Below, in pieces: positions 23,621-33,623 of a stretch of DNA of 64,000 nucleotides. Made by a program: the position numbers and the translations under genes. The notes under the pieces are model-generated. The model did no database searches. It saw only the letters and a list, made by a program, of their open reading frames with translations, and had not been told where the DNA came from. Within the stretch, counting starts at the first letter, position 1. The number at the start of each line of letters is the position of its first letter. This stretch comes from Tepidibacillus decaturensis (GTDB lineage: Bacteria > Bacillota > Bacilli > Tepidibacillales > Tepidibacillaceae). The stretch covers positions 868,678 to 932,677 of the forward strand of contig NZ_LSKU01000001.1 of the NCBI RefSeq assembly GCF_001561915.1, given 5' to 3'.

Positions 23621-24166
23621 ATGTATTTCGATTATTCCGAAAAGACGATTTCTAGTGAAAAAATTTACCAAGGGAAAATCATTCAAGTAAAAGTAGATAC
23701 GGTCCTTTTGCCAAATGGGAAAGAAGCAAAAAGAGAGTTGGTCAATCATCCAGGTGCTATTGCTGTTCTTGCTCTAACGCCAGAGGATAAAATCATTCTA
23801 GTAAGACAGTACCGTAAACCGCTAGAAAAAACGATTTTGGAAATCCCGGCAGGAAAATTGGAAAAGGGCGAAAACCCTCTAGATTGTGCAATTCGTGAAT
23901 TAAAAGAAGAAACAGGGTATATAGCATCCAATATGACACAAATTACTAAATTTTATACTTCTCCAGGCTTCGCAGATGAAATCATTTATCTTTACAAAGC
24001 CAACAGTTTACAACAAGGTGAAGCAAAACCTGATGAAGATGAGTTTATCGAGACAGTTGAATTGTCCCTAGACGAGGCATTAGAAAGAATAGAAACAGGA
24101 GAAGTCATCGATGCGAAAACGATAATGGCTATATATTATTGGCAATTAGAAAGGAACAAAGGTTAA
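23621..24166 (+). CDS. nudF: ADP-ribose pyrophosphatase, Nudix family
   Basis: A 181-residue Nudix hydrolase. The Nudix box is visible as GKLEKGENPLDCAIRELKEE followed by TGY near residue 85, with the catalytic Glu residues in RELKEE. It hydrolyses ADP-ribose to AMP and ribose-5-phosphate. Length and position next to endoQ and mciZ match B. subtilis nudF (yqkG). The gene ends five bases before the next start and is likely cotranscribed with it. Confidence 0.92.
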   Translation: MYFDYSEKTISSEKIYQGKIIQVKVDTVLLPNGKEAKRELVNHPGAIAVLALTPEDKIILVRQYRKPLEKTILEIPAGKLEKGENPLDCAIRELKEETGYIASNMTQITKFYTSPGFADEIIYLYKANSLQQGEAKPDEDEFIETVELSLDEALERIETGEVIDAKTIMAIYYWQLERNKG

Positions 24167-24171
24167 AAACC

Positions 24172-25332
24172 ATGAGAGAATTTTTTGCAGATTTACATAT
24201 TCATATTGGATGGACAGAAAAAAAGGAACCTGTTAAGATTAGTGCCTCTAAGAATTTAACCTATATCAATATCTTGAAAGAGGCTTATCATCATAAAGGC
24301 TTAGATATGATTGGAATCATCGATTGTCACTCGCCAAGAGTTCAAGAAGAAATCCTTTATTATTTAAATCATGGCTTGATTGGTGAGCTGGATGAAGGCG
24401 GACTTCAGTATCAAGAATTAACCATCCTTTTGGGTTCAGAAATTGAAGTGAAAGAAGAAGGAAGAGGAGAGGCTCATTATCTAGCTTTTTTCCCATTTTT
24501 ATCGGATATAATCGATTTTTCCAAGTGGATGCAAAAGCATATGAAAAATATAAATCTTAGTTCCCAGCGACTTTATGTAAAAACAAAGGAACTTCAAAAA
24601 GAGGTTTATGATCGGAATGGCCTGTTTATACCTGCCCATATTTTTACTCCTTTTAAATCAGTATATGGAAAATGTTGTGATCGTATGGAAGAGGTATTGG
24701 ATTTAAATAGAATTGACGCAGTGGAACTAGGACTTAGCTCGGACACAGAAATGGCAGATCGCATTCAAGAATTACACCAATTTCCTTTTATTACAAATTC
24801 AGACGCCCATTCATTACAAAAAATAGGCCGTGAATATAACAAACTCCTGATAGAAAGTCCTACTTTTAAGGAATTAAAATGGGCTTTAAAAGGTTTAAAT
24901 GGAAGAAAAATCTTAAAAAACTACGGACTAGATCCAAAATTAGGAAAATATCATCAAACCAGGTGTGTTCAATGTGATCAATTAGTAGAGAATGAGTCAT
25001 ATTGTGACCACTGTGGAAGCAAGAAAATAATAAAGGGAGTGTCTAATCGGATTGATGAGCTTGCAGATCTTCAAACTGGATTACATCCATCTGGGCGACC
25101 AGACTATATTCATCAAGTTCCTTTAGAGTTTATTCCTAAATTAGGGCAGAAAACGCTAGAAAAATTACTCTCTCATTTTGGAACGGAAATGAATATTTTA
25201 CATCGTGTATCAATGGAGCAGTTGCAAGCAATTATCCCAGATAAATTAGCAGAAATGCTCATTCAAGCAAGAGAAGGAAAATTGTCAGTGGAAGTTGGTG
25301 GGGGAGGCGTATATGGTAAAGTTTTAGAATAA
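24172..25332 (+). CDS. yqxK: Endonuclease Q (EndoQ, YqxK), PHP-domain DNA repair nuclease
   Basis: A 386-residue protein. The N-terminal PHP metal-binding motif FFADLHIHIGW begins at residue 4; further metal ligands lie in IIDCHSP and in TNSDAHS near 215. A zinc finger (CVQCDQLVENESYCDHCG) sits at about 266-283, and a helix-hairpin-helix-like C-terminus follows. EndoQ cleaves DNA 5' to deaminated bases such as uracil and hypoxanthine. ATG 24172 is chosen because AAAGG precedes it; the longer frame from 24139 lies inside nudF. Confidence 0.88.
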   Translation: MREFFADLHIHIGWTEKKEPVKISASKNLTYINILKEAYHHKGLDMIGIIDCHSPRVQEEILYYLNHGLIGELDEGGLQYQELTILLGSEIEVKEEGRGEAHYLAFFPFLSDIIDFSKWMQKHMKNINLSSQRLYVKTKELQKEVYDRNGLFIPAHIFTPFKSVYGKCCDRMEEVLDLNRIDAVELGLSSDTEMADRIQELHQFPFITNSDAHSLQKIGREYNKLLIESPTFKELKWALKGLNGRKILKNYGLDPKLGKYHQTRCVQCDQLVENESYCDHCGSKKIIKGVSNRIDELADLQTGLHPSGRPDYIHQVPLEFIPKLGQKTLEKLLSHFGTEMNILHRVSMEQLQAIIPDKLAEMLIQAREGKLSVEVGGGGVYGKVLE

Positions 25333-25336
25333 GTGG

Positions 25337-25366
25337 GACATAATCCTTTTTTGTCCATCATACAAT
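25337..25366 (+). promoter_or_regulatory. Sigma-E type promoter of spoIIM
   Basis: GACATAAT (25337-25344), a 14-base spacer, and CATACAAT (25359-25366) match the sigma-E consensus fully. spoIIM is a known sigma-E regulon gene in B. subtilis. Confidence 0.75.
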
Positions 25367-25394
25367 GTACTATGTTGGACAAGGGGGGATTTTC

Positions 25395-26039
25395 TTGAAA
25401 GGTAGACAAATAGATTACCGAATCCAAAATTACGTAAAAGAACATTTTTCATTATATATTTTCGCTATTATTTTGTTTATTATGGGTGTGATTTTTGGGT
25501 CAATGATTGTCCACTCCTTATCACCTGATCAAAAACAAGAAATGATTACGTATATTAGTAAATTTTTTCATGGGATCAACCAAACGGATCAATGGATGGA
25601 ATCAAAAGTAGCGTTTAGACAAGTTGTTTTTGAGTATCTAAAATACCTTTTTCTTTTATGGTTTTTGGGATTATCTATTATTGGTATGCCATTCATTTTA
25701 ATTCTATTATTTATGAAGGGGTTTATGGTAGGCTTTACGATTTCTTTTCTTATTGCCGAATTACAATGGAAAGGATTTTTGTTTTCATTTGTTGCGATTT
25801 TACCTCAAAATTTATTGATTGTTCCTGTTATCATTATTGCAGGTGTAGCAGGGATTAGTTTTTCCTTGTCACTGATTAGAGCAAGAGGTCAAAATAGAAT
25901 ACGCCAATATCAACAACCTTTTATTTCTTATTCCTTTTTAATGCTGATTTTAGGTGGTGTTCTTATATTTGCCTCTGGTTTTGAAAGTTATGTTTCACCA
26001 TGGTTGATGAAAAGTGTTACGACTTTTTTAGTGCGTTAA
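25395..26039 (+). CDS. spoIIM: Stage II sporulation protein M
   Basis: A 214-residue membrane protein with about five helices (the first near residues 20-41, LYIFAIILFIMGVIFG). SpoIIM is the membrane scaffold that recruits the peptidoglycan hydrolases SpoIID and SpoIIP for engulfment. TTG 25395 is used as the start because AAGGGGGGA lies just upstream; earlier in-frame codons precede the ribosome site. A consensus sigma-E promoter lies 29-58 bases upstream. Order endoQ-spoIIM-fur-yqzK-xerD is the Bacillus order. Confidence 0.92.
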   Translation: MKGRQIDYRIQNYVKEHFSLYIFAIILFIMGVIFGSMIVHSLSPDQKQEMITYISKFFHGINQTDQWMESKVAFRQVVFEYLKYLFLLWFLGLSIIGMPFILILLFMKGFMVGFTISFLIAELQWKGFLFSFVAILPQNLLIVPVIIIAGVAGISFSLSLIRARGQNRIRQYQQPFISYSFLMLILGGVLIFASGFESYVSPWLMKSVTTFLVR

Positions 26040-26083
26040 TGATTATCATTTACATTGACTTTTCATATTCTCCTCACTATAAT
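26038..26083 (+). promoter_or_regulatory. fur promoter with Fur box
   Basis: TTGACT (26055-26060), 17 bases, TATAAT (26078-26083) is a near-consensus sigma-A promoter. Directly upstream, AATGATTATCATT (26038-26050) is a palindromic Fur box-like site. Autoregulation, or control by PerR, which binds similar sites, is likely. Confidence 0.7.
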
Positions 26084-26114
26084 CAGGTTAGATGCTGTTA
26101 GGAGGTGATACGTT

Positions 26115-26569
26115 ATGGAAGAACGTATCGAAAAAATAAAACAACAGCTTCATTCATATAATTTTAAATTAACTCCACAACGAGAAGCTACCGTAAGAGT
26201 TTTATTAGAGAATGAAGAAGATCATTTAAGTGCTGAAGATATATTTCTTTTGGTAAAGGAAAAAGTACAAGACATTGGTTTAGCAACCGTTTATCGAACA
26301 TTAGAATTACTATCTGAGTTAAATATTACACAAAAGTTAAATTTTGGTGACAATGTAACAAGGTACGAATTCCGATCTGAAGAGGCTGAACATCATCATC
26401 ACCATCTTGTTTGTGTGAATTGTGGTAAAGTGGATGAAATTAACGAGGATTGGCTAGACCCAATTGAAGAACGTGTAGAAAATCGATTCCAATTTAAAAT
26501 TGTTGATCATCGATTAATCTTTCATGGGATTTGTAAAGAATGCCAAAAAAAGAAAAGGATAATCTATAA
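26115..26569 (+). CDS. fur: Ferric uptake regulator Fur, frameshifted near the C-terminus
   Basis: A winged-helix metalloregulator. Visible: LTPQREATVRVLLENEEDHLS near residue 19, ATVYRTLELL recognition helix near 57, the zinc/iron-site HHHHHLVCVNCGKVDE near 90, and ICKEC near the end. The open frame runs on to 26636, but restoring an A in the run 26545-26551 gives the normal end CQKKEKDNL-stop at 26569, about 151 residues, the usual Fur length. The extended tail in the raw frame reads through the terminator and is an artefact. Confidence 0.9.
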
Positions 26570-26606
26570 ATCGCGAATTTTCTGTAAAATTCGTGATTTA
26601 TTTTTA
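26566..26606 (+). terminator. Terminator of fur
   Basis: TAAATCGCGAATTTT pairs with AAAATTCGTGATTTA (one mismatch) around a CTGT loop, then TTTTTA. It starts at the corrected fur stop. Confidence 0.85.
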
Positions 26607-26680
26607 TCTATATCCCTTTTATCAATAAAGTGGTAATATATAAAATATACAAAATGTTATTTTTGTAGGAGGAACATAAG

Positions 26681-27799
26681 ATGAGAGTTGGAATACCTAA
26701 AGAGATTAAAAACAATGAAAATCGCGTAGCGATTACCCCAGCAGGAGTACAAGCTCTACGCTTAGCAGGCCACGAAGTGTATGTGGAAACCAATGCAGGG
26801 GTTGGAAGCGGTTTCGTTGATGAGGACTATTTGTCTGTCGGAGCAAATATTACTGATTCAGCTAAAGAAGTATGGGATAAATCCGATATGATTATGAAAG
26901 TAAAAGAACCATTACCTTCAGAATATCAATATTTCCGTGAAGGACTTATCTTGTTTACATACCTACATTTAGCTCCAGAGCCAGAATTAACAAAAGCCTT
27001 AGTGGACAATGGAGTGGTTGCCATTGCTTATGAAACAGTACAATTAGATAATGGATCTCTTCCACTATTAATGCCGATGAGTGAAGTCGCAGGAAGAATG
27101 TCTATCCAAATTGGGGCTCAATTTTTAGAAAAGCCACAAGGTGGAAAAGGAATTCTACTTGGAGGAGTACCTGGTGTTCATCCAGCAGAAGTCGTTATCA
27201 TTGGTGGTGGGATTGTAGGAACTAACGCTGCAAAAATGGCGATTGGTTCGGGAGCAAATGTAACGATCATCGATCTTAATCCTGACCGTTTACGCTATTT
27301 GGATGATATTTTCCATGGTCGAATCAATACTGTAATGTCTAACTCTTATAACATAGCTCAAGCAGTCAAAAAAGCTGACCTATTAGTTGGAGCCGTATTG
27401 ATACCTGGGGCAAGGGCACCAAAATTAGTTTCAGAAGAAATGGTTAAAACAATGAGCCCTGGTTCAGTCATTGTTGATGTGGCAATCGACCAAGGAGGTT
27501 CGATTGAAACGATTGATCGCGTAACCACTCACAGTGAACCAACCTATGTAAAACATGGAGTAGTTCACTACGCTGTAGCAAATATGCCTGGAGCAGTAGC
27601 AAGAACATCAACACTAGCTTTAACGAATGTAACGGTTCCATATGCATTACAAATTGCCAATAAAGGATATGAAAAAGCGATTCGTGATAATCGAACATTA
27701 GCAAAGGGAGTTAACGTCATTCATGGCCGAATCACATACGAGGCTGTTGCTAAAGCTCTAAACCTACCCTATGTTCCATTGGAGCATGTATTAAATTAA
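26681..27799 (+). CDS. ald: Alanine dehydrogenase
   Basis: A 372-residue NAD enzyme that interconverts L-alanine and pyruvate plus ammonia. Visible: [20 protein letters not shown] at the N-terminus, catalytic Lys in MKVKEPL near residue 74, the essential His in THLHLAPE-like [11 protein letters not shown] near 95, and the NAD site [20 protein letters not shown] near 170. AGGAGG precedes the ATG. In Bacillus it supports growth on alanine and sporulation. It is monocistronic, with a terminator at 27837-27868. Confidence 0.95.
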   Translation: MRVGIPKEIKNNENRVAITPAGVQALRLAGHEVYVETNAGVGSGFVDEDYLSVGANITDSAKEVWDKSDMIMKVKEPLPSEYQYFREGLILFTYLHLAPEPELTKALVDNGVVAIAYETVQLDNGSLPLLMPMSEVAGRMSIQIGAQFLEKPQGGKGILLGGVPGVHPAEVVIIGGGIVGTNAAKMAIGSGANVTIIDLNPDRLRYLDDIFHGRINTVMSNSYNIAQAVKKADLLVGAVLIPGARAPKLVSEEMVKTMSPGSVIVDVAIDQGGSIETIDRVTTHSEPTYVKHGVVHYAVANMPGAVARTSTLALTNVTVPYALQIANKGYEKAIRDNRTLAKGVNVIHGRITYEAVAKALNLPYVPLEHVLN

Positions 27800-27836
27800 A
27801 GGATTGAATAATTAAATCTAATAGATCAAAAATAAG

Positions 27837-27868
27837 AGTAGGCTGCTCAACTGTAGTAGCCTACTTTT
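27837..27868 (+). terminator. Terminator of ald
   Basis: AGTAGGC (27837-27843) and GCCTACT (27859-27865) form the stem, followed by TTTAT. Confidence 0.75.
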
Positions 27869-27945
27869 ATCATATTTATTTATAGGTTCTCATAATTTAT
27901 TATACGTATGTTTACAAGTGTACTAGATAAATTGGGGGTATCATC

Positions 27946-28185
27946 ATGTTCATTATTTTAAAAAGAATTCTAGAATGGATGATATTGTTTATCTTCTTTT
28001 TTTTACTAACATTATTTTTATACCAATTCTTACTAGTTCTTTCTGATTGGATTCAACCGATCGATCAGTTTAAAGAACCATCTGGTCGAGCGGTCAAGGT
28101 CATTGATATGGGGAATGGAACCGAAATACAAAACTCGGAAGATGTAATCGATCGCTTAAAGTTATTTTATTGGTTAGGTGAATAA
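27946..28185 (+). CDS. yqzK: YqzK-like DUF4227 membrane protein
   Basis: A 79-residue protein with one long hydrophobic segment (about residues 11-32) and a short acidic tail. Size and location between fur and xerD match the B. subtilis yqzK family (DUF4227). Function unknown. GGGGGT lies 11 bases before the ATG. Confidence 0.75.
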   Translation: MFIILKRILEWMILFIFFFLLTLFLYQFLLVLSDWIQPIDQFKEPSGRAVKVIDMGNGTEIQNSEDVIDRLKLFYWLGE

Positions 28186-28297
28186 TTCCCATAAAATATT
28201 TTCCATAAAAAGAAAGAAGGAGTTAATCAAAAGATGTTGAATAGTAGAATAAATAAGTAATGAGAAGAAAGTTTAATTTAAGGGAGAAATGTTTGGT

Positions 28298-29187
28298 ATG
28301 GAAAAGAGAATCGAAGAATTTATTCACTATCTAATGGTAGAGAAAGGTCTCGCTCAAAATACACTAGAATCTTATCATAGAGATTTGCAATCCTACCATA
28401 CATTTCTTAAACAATTTTATCAGCATGTACCTATCGAGAAAACGAATCGTGCCCATATTATGTCTTATCTCATAGATCTAAAAAATAAAGGCAGAGCAAC
28501 ATCGACGATCTCAAGAAATTTGGCCTCTATTCGTTCTTTTTATCAATTTCTTATGAGAGATCATTTTATTCAAAAGGATCCATCGCAAAATTTAGAATCT
28601 CCAAAAATCGATAAGCGTTTGCCAAAAGTTCTTACTGTCAAACAGGTAGAACAATTGTTACAAATGCCAAATATCTCAACGTTAACAGGAGTCAGGGATA
28701 AGGCCATGTTAGAGCTCCTTTATGCAACTGGAATTCGTGTTTCTGAGTTAGTTTCTTTAAATATAGAAGATTTGAATTTAAATATGGGATTTGTCAAATG
28801 TTTTGGTAAGGGTTCAAAAGAACGAATTGTTCCCATTGGTAGCCTAGCCATAGAAAGTATTCAATACTATGTGAATCGAAGTCGAAAGATGCTTCAAAAA
28901 AACCAACAGAAAATGCACTTTTCTTAAACCACCATGGAAAACGTTTGTCAAGGCAAGGATTCTGGAAAATTATAAAAAAATATGCTAAACTAGCCTCAAT
29001 AGAGGTTGAAATAACACCTCATACACTTAGACACTCTTTCGCTACACATTTATTAGAAAATGGGGCTGATTTAAGATCTGTTCAAGAAATGTTAGGCCAT
29101 GCAGATATCTCTACGACACAGATCTATACACATCTTACGAAATCACGTCTAAAAGAGGTTTATTCTAAAGCCCATCCTAGGGCGTGA
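28298..29187 (+). CDS. xerD: Site-specific tyrosine recombinase XerD, frameshifted at an A7 run
   Basis: Two frames (to 28927 and from 28945) join when an A is added to the run 28896-28902, giving [20 protein letters not shown] and restoring about 296 residues, the normal XerD length. Catalytic residues are visible: Arg in [10 protein letters not shown], Lys in FGKGSKER, His-x-x-Arg in HTLRHSF, His in LGHADISTT and Tyr in QIYTH. XerCD resolves chromosome dimers at dif. ATG 28298 gives the family start [12 protein letters not shown]; an ATG at 28289 is too close to the ribosome site. Confidence 0.92.
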
Positions 29188-29366
29188 AAAAAAGGTGATT
29201 CAACTTTTTTTTAGGTTTGATGCAATGGGTACGATTTGTACCTTTTCTTTCTCTTGATGTTGTCTGACATCAGTCAACTGCCAAAGATTTGATCATTTAA
29301 ATTTTGTTGTAGTAAATTTATATCTTTGGTGATACTAAAAAGAAAAAATATAGGAGGGATTATGAA

Positions 29367-30542
29367 ATGAAATTTAAACGAATTTCTTTAATTGTTCTTG
29401 ATAGTTTAGGAATTGGGGAGTTACCTGATGCTGAAAAATTTGGAGATCAAGGGACCAACACCTTTGCTCACATTGCTGATAAAATAAATGGACTAATCAT
29501 TCCTCATCTAGAAAAAATGGGTTTGGGGAATATTTACCCAATAAAAGGTGTAAACAACATTGAAGACCCTATTGCTGCTTTTGGGAAGATGAAGGAAGTT
29601 TCAGTAGGTAAAGACACCATGACTGGCCATTGGGAAATTATGGGTTTAAAAGTAAATATCCCTTTTAAAACGTATCCTAATGGATTTCCAAATTCTCTAA
29701 TTAAAGCCTTTGAAGAAAAAATAGGTAGAAAAGTAATTGGTAATAAGCCTGCTTCAGGTACAGAGATTATTGAAGAATTAGGAGAAGAACAAATGAAGAC
29801 AGGAGCTGTTATTGTTTACACATCTGCAGATAGTGTGTTTCAAATAGCTGCTCATGAAGATGTTGTCCCATTAAATGAACTTTATCAAATATGTGAAATA
29901 GCTAGAGAAATGACTTTAAATGACGAATATGCGGTGGGGCGAGTGATTGCTAGACCATTTATTGGTTCTCCTGGTTCTTTTAAAAGAACACCAAATCGAA
30001 AAGATTATTCAGTAAAACCACCAGCCAAAACAGTTATGAATCACTTAGTTGAAAATGGATTTGACTCCATTGCAGTCGGGAAAATTGCTGACATTTATGC
30101 AAATGAAGGAGTTACGAAAGCGCTTAAGTCAAAGTCAAATATGGATGGTGTAGATAAAACGATTGAGGGATTAAAAACAGACTTTAATGGTTTGATTTTT
30201 ACCAATTTAGTTGATTTTGATATGTTATATGGACATCGTCGTGATCCTATAGGTTATGGAAAAGCGATTGAAGAATTTGATCAAAGATTACCAGAATTGA
30301 TAGATGCACTTCAAGATGATGATTTACTTATCATTACTGCCGACCATGGAAATGACCCTACACATACAGGTACAGATCATACACGTGAATATGTTCCATT
30401 GTTAGTTTATAGTAAATTACTAAAAGGTGGTATCAATTTAGGGATTCGAAAAACATTTGCAGATGTTGGAGCTACAGTTGCAGACAACTTTGGCGTTCAA
30501 TTACCTGAACATGGTATTAGTTTTTTAGATGATCTAAAGTAA
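29367..30542 (+). CDS. deoB: Phosphopentomutase
   Basis: A 391-residue alkaline-phosphatase-superfamily enzyme that converts (deoxy)ribose-1-phosphate to the 5-phosphate. Metal-site motifs: [17 protein letters not shown] at the N-terminus with catalytic Thr in [11 protein letters not shown] near 87, and [18 protein letters not shown] near 325. AGGAGGG precedes the ATG. It begins a nucleoside-salvage operon (deoB-punA-punA-pdp) that runs into dacF and spoIIA, as in Bacillus drm-pupG-dacF. Confidence 0.95.
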   Translation: MKFKRISLIVLDSLGIGELPDAEKFGDQGTNTFAHIADKINGLIIPHLEKMGLGNIYPIKGVNNIEDPIAAFGKMKEVSVGKDTMTGHWEIMGLKVNIPFKTYPNGFPNSLIKAFEEKIGRKVIGNKPASGTEIIEELGEEQMKTGAVIVYTSADSVFQIAAHEDVVPLNELYQICEIAREMTLNDEYAVGRVIARPFIGSPGSFKRTPNRKDYSVKPPAKTVMNHLVENGFDSIAVGKIADIYANEGVTKALKSKSNMDGVDKTIEGLKTDFNGLIFTNLVDFDMLYGHRRDPIGYGKAIEEFDQRLPELIDALQDDDLLIITADHGNDPTHTGTDHTREYVPLLVYSKLLKGGINLGIRKTFADVGATVADNFGVQLPEHGISFLDDLK

Positions 30543-30557
30543 GGGGAGGAAATCAGA

Positions 30558-31376
30558 TTGAGTTTAAAGCTAAAAATAAAGGATTCTTCAGAATGGATAT
30601 TAAAGAAGGTCAATATCCAACCTGAGATTGGCTTGATTTTGGGTTCAGGTCTTGGTGTGCTAGCTGATGAAATCGAAGAAGCTGTTCAAATACCCTATTC
30701 AGAAATCCCTCACTTTCCAGTATCTACTGTAGAAGGCCATAAAGGCCAATTAGTTATTGGTAAATTAGCTGGTAAATCTGTTATTGCCATGCAAGGTAGA
30801 TTTCACTTCTATGAAGGATATTCAATGCAAGAGGTTACTTTTCCAGTAAGAGTAATGAAAGAATTAGGTGTACAAAAACTTCTTGTTACCAATGCTGCGG
30901 GTGGGATCAATCTTTCATTTAAACCAGGGGATCTAATGATCATTGAGGATCATATCAACTTTATGTTTAATAACCCGCTAATTGGACCTAATGAAAACGA
31001 ATTAGGTGTAAGATTTCCCGATATGTCTACAGCTTATTCTGAAGTGTTAATCGAGAAAGCAAAAAGCGTTGCAGATCAGTTACAAATTGACCTAAAAAGT
31101 GGAGTTTACGTGGGACTAACTGGTCCAACCTATGAAACACCAGCTGAGGTAAGAATGTTACGGACAATGGGTAGTGATGCAGTGGGAATGTCCACTGTTC
31201 CTGAGGTGATTGTTGCTAGACATTCAGGTATAGAAGTTTTAGGCATTTCTTGTATTACCAATATGGCTGCAGGAATATTGCCTCAACCTCTTTCACACGA
31301 TGAAGTAATTGAAACGACCAAACTTGTACAATCGAAGTTTTTAAATTTAGTTAGACAAATTATAGGGACCATTTAA
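30558..31376 (+). CDS. punA: Purine nucleoside phosphorylase (first of a tandem pair)
   Basis: A 272-residue trimeric-type [19 protein letters not shown] near residue 22, [18 protein letters not shown] near 55, and [18 protein letters not shown] near 112. It phosphorolyses guanosine, inosine and deoxy forms. The start is TTG 30558 with AGGGGAGGA at ideal spacing. About 60% of positions match the next gene. In this copy the loop reads NAAGGIN, the usual form. Confidence 0.92.
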   Translation: MSLKLKIKDSSEWILKKVNIQPEIGLILGSGLGVLADEIEEAVQIPYSEIPHFPVSTVEGHKGQLVIGKLAGKSVIAMQGRFHFYEGYSMQEVTFPVRVMKELGVQKLLVTNAAGGINLSFKPGDLMIIEDHINFMFNNPLIGPNENELGVRFPDMSTAYSEVLIEKAKSVADQLQIDLKSGVYVGLTGPTYETPAEVRMLRTMGSDAVGMSTVPEVIVARHSGIEVLGISCITNMAAGILPQPLSHDEVIETTKLVQSKFLNLVRQIIGTI

Positions 31377-31389
31377 AGGGGGAGTTTTT

Positions 31390-32220
31390 ATGGATAATAA
31401 ATTTAATAAAATTAATGAAGCTAAGGATTATATCTTTTCTAAATTAAAAGAAGCACCAGAAATTGGATTGATTTTAGGTTCTGGGCTAGGAGAATTAGCT
31501 GACAAAATTGAAAATGAAGTAAAAATACCCTATCATGAAATACCGCATTTTCCAGTATCAACTGTAGAAGGGCATAAAGGACAACTTGTCATTGGAACAC
31601 TTGAGGGAAAAAGAGTTGTAGCGATGCAGGGAAGATTCCATTATTATGAAGGTTATACAATGAGTGAGGTTACTTTTCCTGTTTACGTAATGAAAGCATT
31701 AGGGGTAAAAATGTTATTTGTTACCAATGCTTGTGGCGGAATGAACAAAGCATTTGCACCAGGTGATTTAATGATTATTAACGATCATATTAACTTTACT
31801 GGAGCAAACCCGCTCATCGGTCCAAACATGAATGAATTTGGTCCTAGATTTCCTGATATGTCAAGAGCTTATGATTATGAACTCATTCAATTAGCGCAAA
31901 AGGTTGCTTTAGATAAAGGAATAAAAATACAAAACGGCGTTTATGTTGCGATCAGCGGTCCAAACTATATGACTCCTGCCGAACTGAAGATGTTAGCTCG
32001 ACTGGGTGCAGATACAGTTGGAATGTCCACAGTTCCCGAAGTCATTGTTGCTAATCATGCAAAAATGAGGGTATTAGGTATTTCACTTATTACTGATATG
32101 GCAATTGGTGAAGAATTAGAACCATTGACCCACGAGCAAGTGATGGCAGTTGCGGAAAAGAGCAAGACGAAATTTATTGAGCTTGTAAGAGGAATCCTCT
32201 ATGAGGTGGATTTAGCATGA
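31390..32220 (+). CDS. punA: Purine nucleoside phosphorylase (second of a tandem pair)
   Basis: A 276-residue paralogue of the preceding protein: [34 protein letters not shown], and VTNACGGMNKAFAPGDLM where the first copy has NAAGGIN. Substitutions also lie near the base pocket (ISGPNYMTPAELKM versus [14 protein letters not shown]), where the usual Glu of YETPAE is replaced by Met. Changed base preference is possible. It overlaps pdp by four bases (ATGA). Confidence 0.9.
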   Translation: MDNKFNKINEAKDYIFSKLKEAPEIGLILGSGLGELADKIENEVKIPYHEIPHFPVSTVEGHKGQLVIGTLEGKRVVAMQGRFHYYEGYTMSEVTFPVYVMKALGVKMLFVTNACGGMNKAFAPGDLMIINDHINFTGANPLIGPNMNEFGPRFPDMSRAYDYELIQLAQKVALDKGIKIQNGVYVAISGPNYMTPAELKMLARLGADTVGMSTVPEVIVANHAKMRVLGISLITDMAIGEELEPLTHEQVMAVAEKSKTKFIELVRGILYEVDLA

Positions 32221-33544
32221 GAATGGTTGATTTAATTCAAAAAAAAGGGATGGAAATAATCTTACAACAGAAGAGATTCAGTTTATTATTGAAGGTTATA
32301 CTCAGGGAAATATCCCCGATTATCAAATGTCTGCTTTGACGATGAGTATTTTTTTTAAAGGGATGAATGATAGAGAAATTACTGATTTAACCATGGCGAT
32401 GGTTCAATCTGGTGAACAAATTGATTTAACAGCAATTGAGGGAATTAAAGTTGATAAACATAGCACAGGTGGTGTAGGTGATACGACAACGCTAGTGCTT
32501 GGGCCTTTGGTTGCAACTGCGGGAGTTCCTGTGGCCAAGATGTCAGGCAGAGGATTGGGACATACAGGTGGAACCATCGATAAATTAGAGTCTATTGAAG
32601 GTTTTCATGTTGAATTAAGTAATGAGGAATTTATTAAACAAGTAAATGAGATTAAACTTGCCGTTATTGGTCAGACCTCAAATTTAACACCCGCTGATAA
32701 AAGGCTTTATTCATTAAGAGATGTAACTGCTACCGTTGATTCAATCCCACTTATTGCTAGTTCGATCATGAGTAAGAAGATAGCTGCTGGGGCTAATGCG
32801 ATCGTTTTAGATGTAAAAACGGGTGAAGGTGCTTTTATGAAAACACCAGATAAGTCGTTTGAACTTGCAAAAGCGTTGGTTGATATCGGTACACAAACTG
32901 GCCGAAATACTGTGGCTATTGTAAGCAATATGGACCAACCCTTAGGTTTTGCCGTAGGTAATGCATTAGAAGTCAAAGAAGCGATTGATACTTTAAAAGG
33001 AAATGGGCCAAAAGATCTTGAAGAATTGTGTTTAGTACTAGGTTCTCATATGTTAGTTTTAGGTGGAAAGGCAAAAGATACCGACAATGCTTATCAGACA
33101 CTGAAGGAGCTTATTCAATCTGGAAAAGCATTAGAAACTTTAAAAGAATTTGTGAGTAGGCAAGGTGGTAACCCAGAATTGATAGAACATCCTGAACGAT
33201 TACCACAAGCAAAATCTAAAATTGAAGTAACAGCTCTAGAAAGTGGTTATATTCATCATATTGATGCAGAAGAAATAGGAATCAGTGCAATGATGTTGGG
33301 AGCAGGGCGAGAAACCAAAGAATCTAAGATTGATTTATCGGTAGGCATCGTATTACATAAAAAAGTGAATGATTATGTAAGTAAAGGTGGGGTTTTAGCT
33401 ACTTTACATGTAAATGACGAAAAAAATATTGCAGAAGTCACAGAAAAAGTACTTCAAGCCTACACGATAAAAGAAGAAAAAATAGAAGATGTTCCGCTTA
33501 TATATGGAATTGTTAGTAAAAATGGGATACAAAGGTGGCATTAA
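32217..33544 (+). CDS. pdp: Pyrimidine-nucleoside phosphorylase, frameshifted at an A8 run
   Basis: Restoring an A in 32239-32246 joins [10 protein letters not shown] to [20 protein letters not shown] and on to [11 protein letters not shown], giving about 442 residues. The raw frame starts only at 32327. Family motifs: [17 protein letters not shown] near 78, [19 protein letters not shown] near 105. The enzyme cleaves uridine, thymidine and deoxyuridine. The true start ATG 32217 overlaps the punA stop, typical of a coupled operon. Confidence 0.92.
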
Positions 33545-33623
33545 GCCATCTTTTTTTGTAATTGGAATAATTCCCCTTAATCTGTGAAAAATAAGACTAT
33601 GATTAAAGGAGGGACTACATTTT

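Noticed and set aside
26570..26636. C-terminal extension of Fur
   Set aside because: It translates the terminator hairpin; one restored A gives the normal Fur end.
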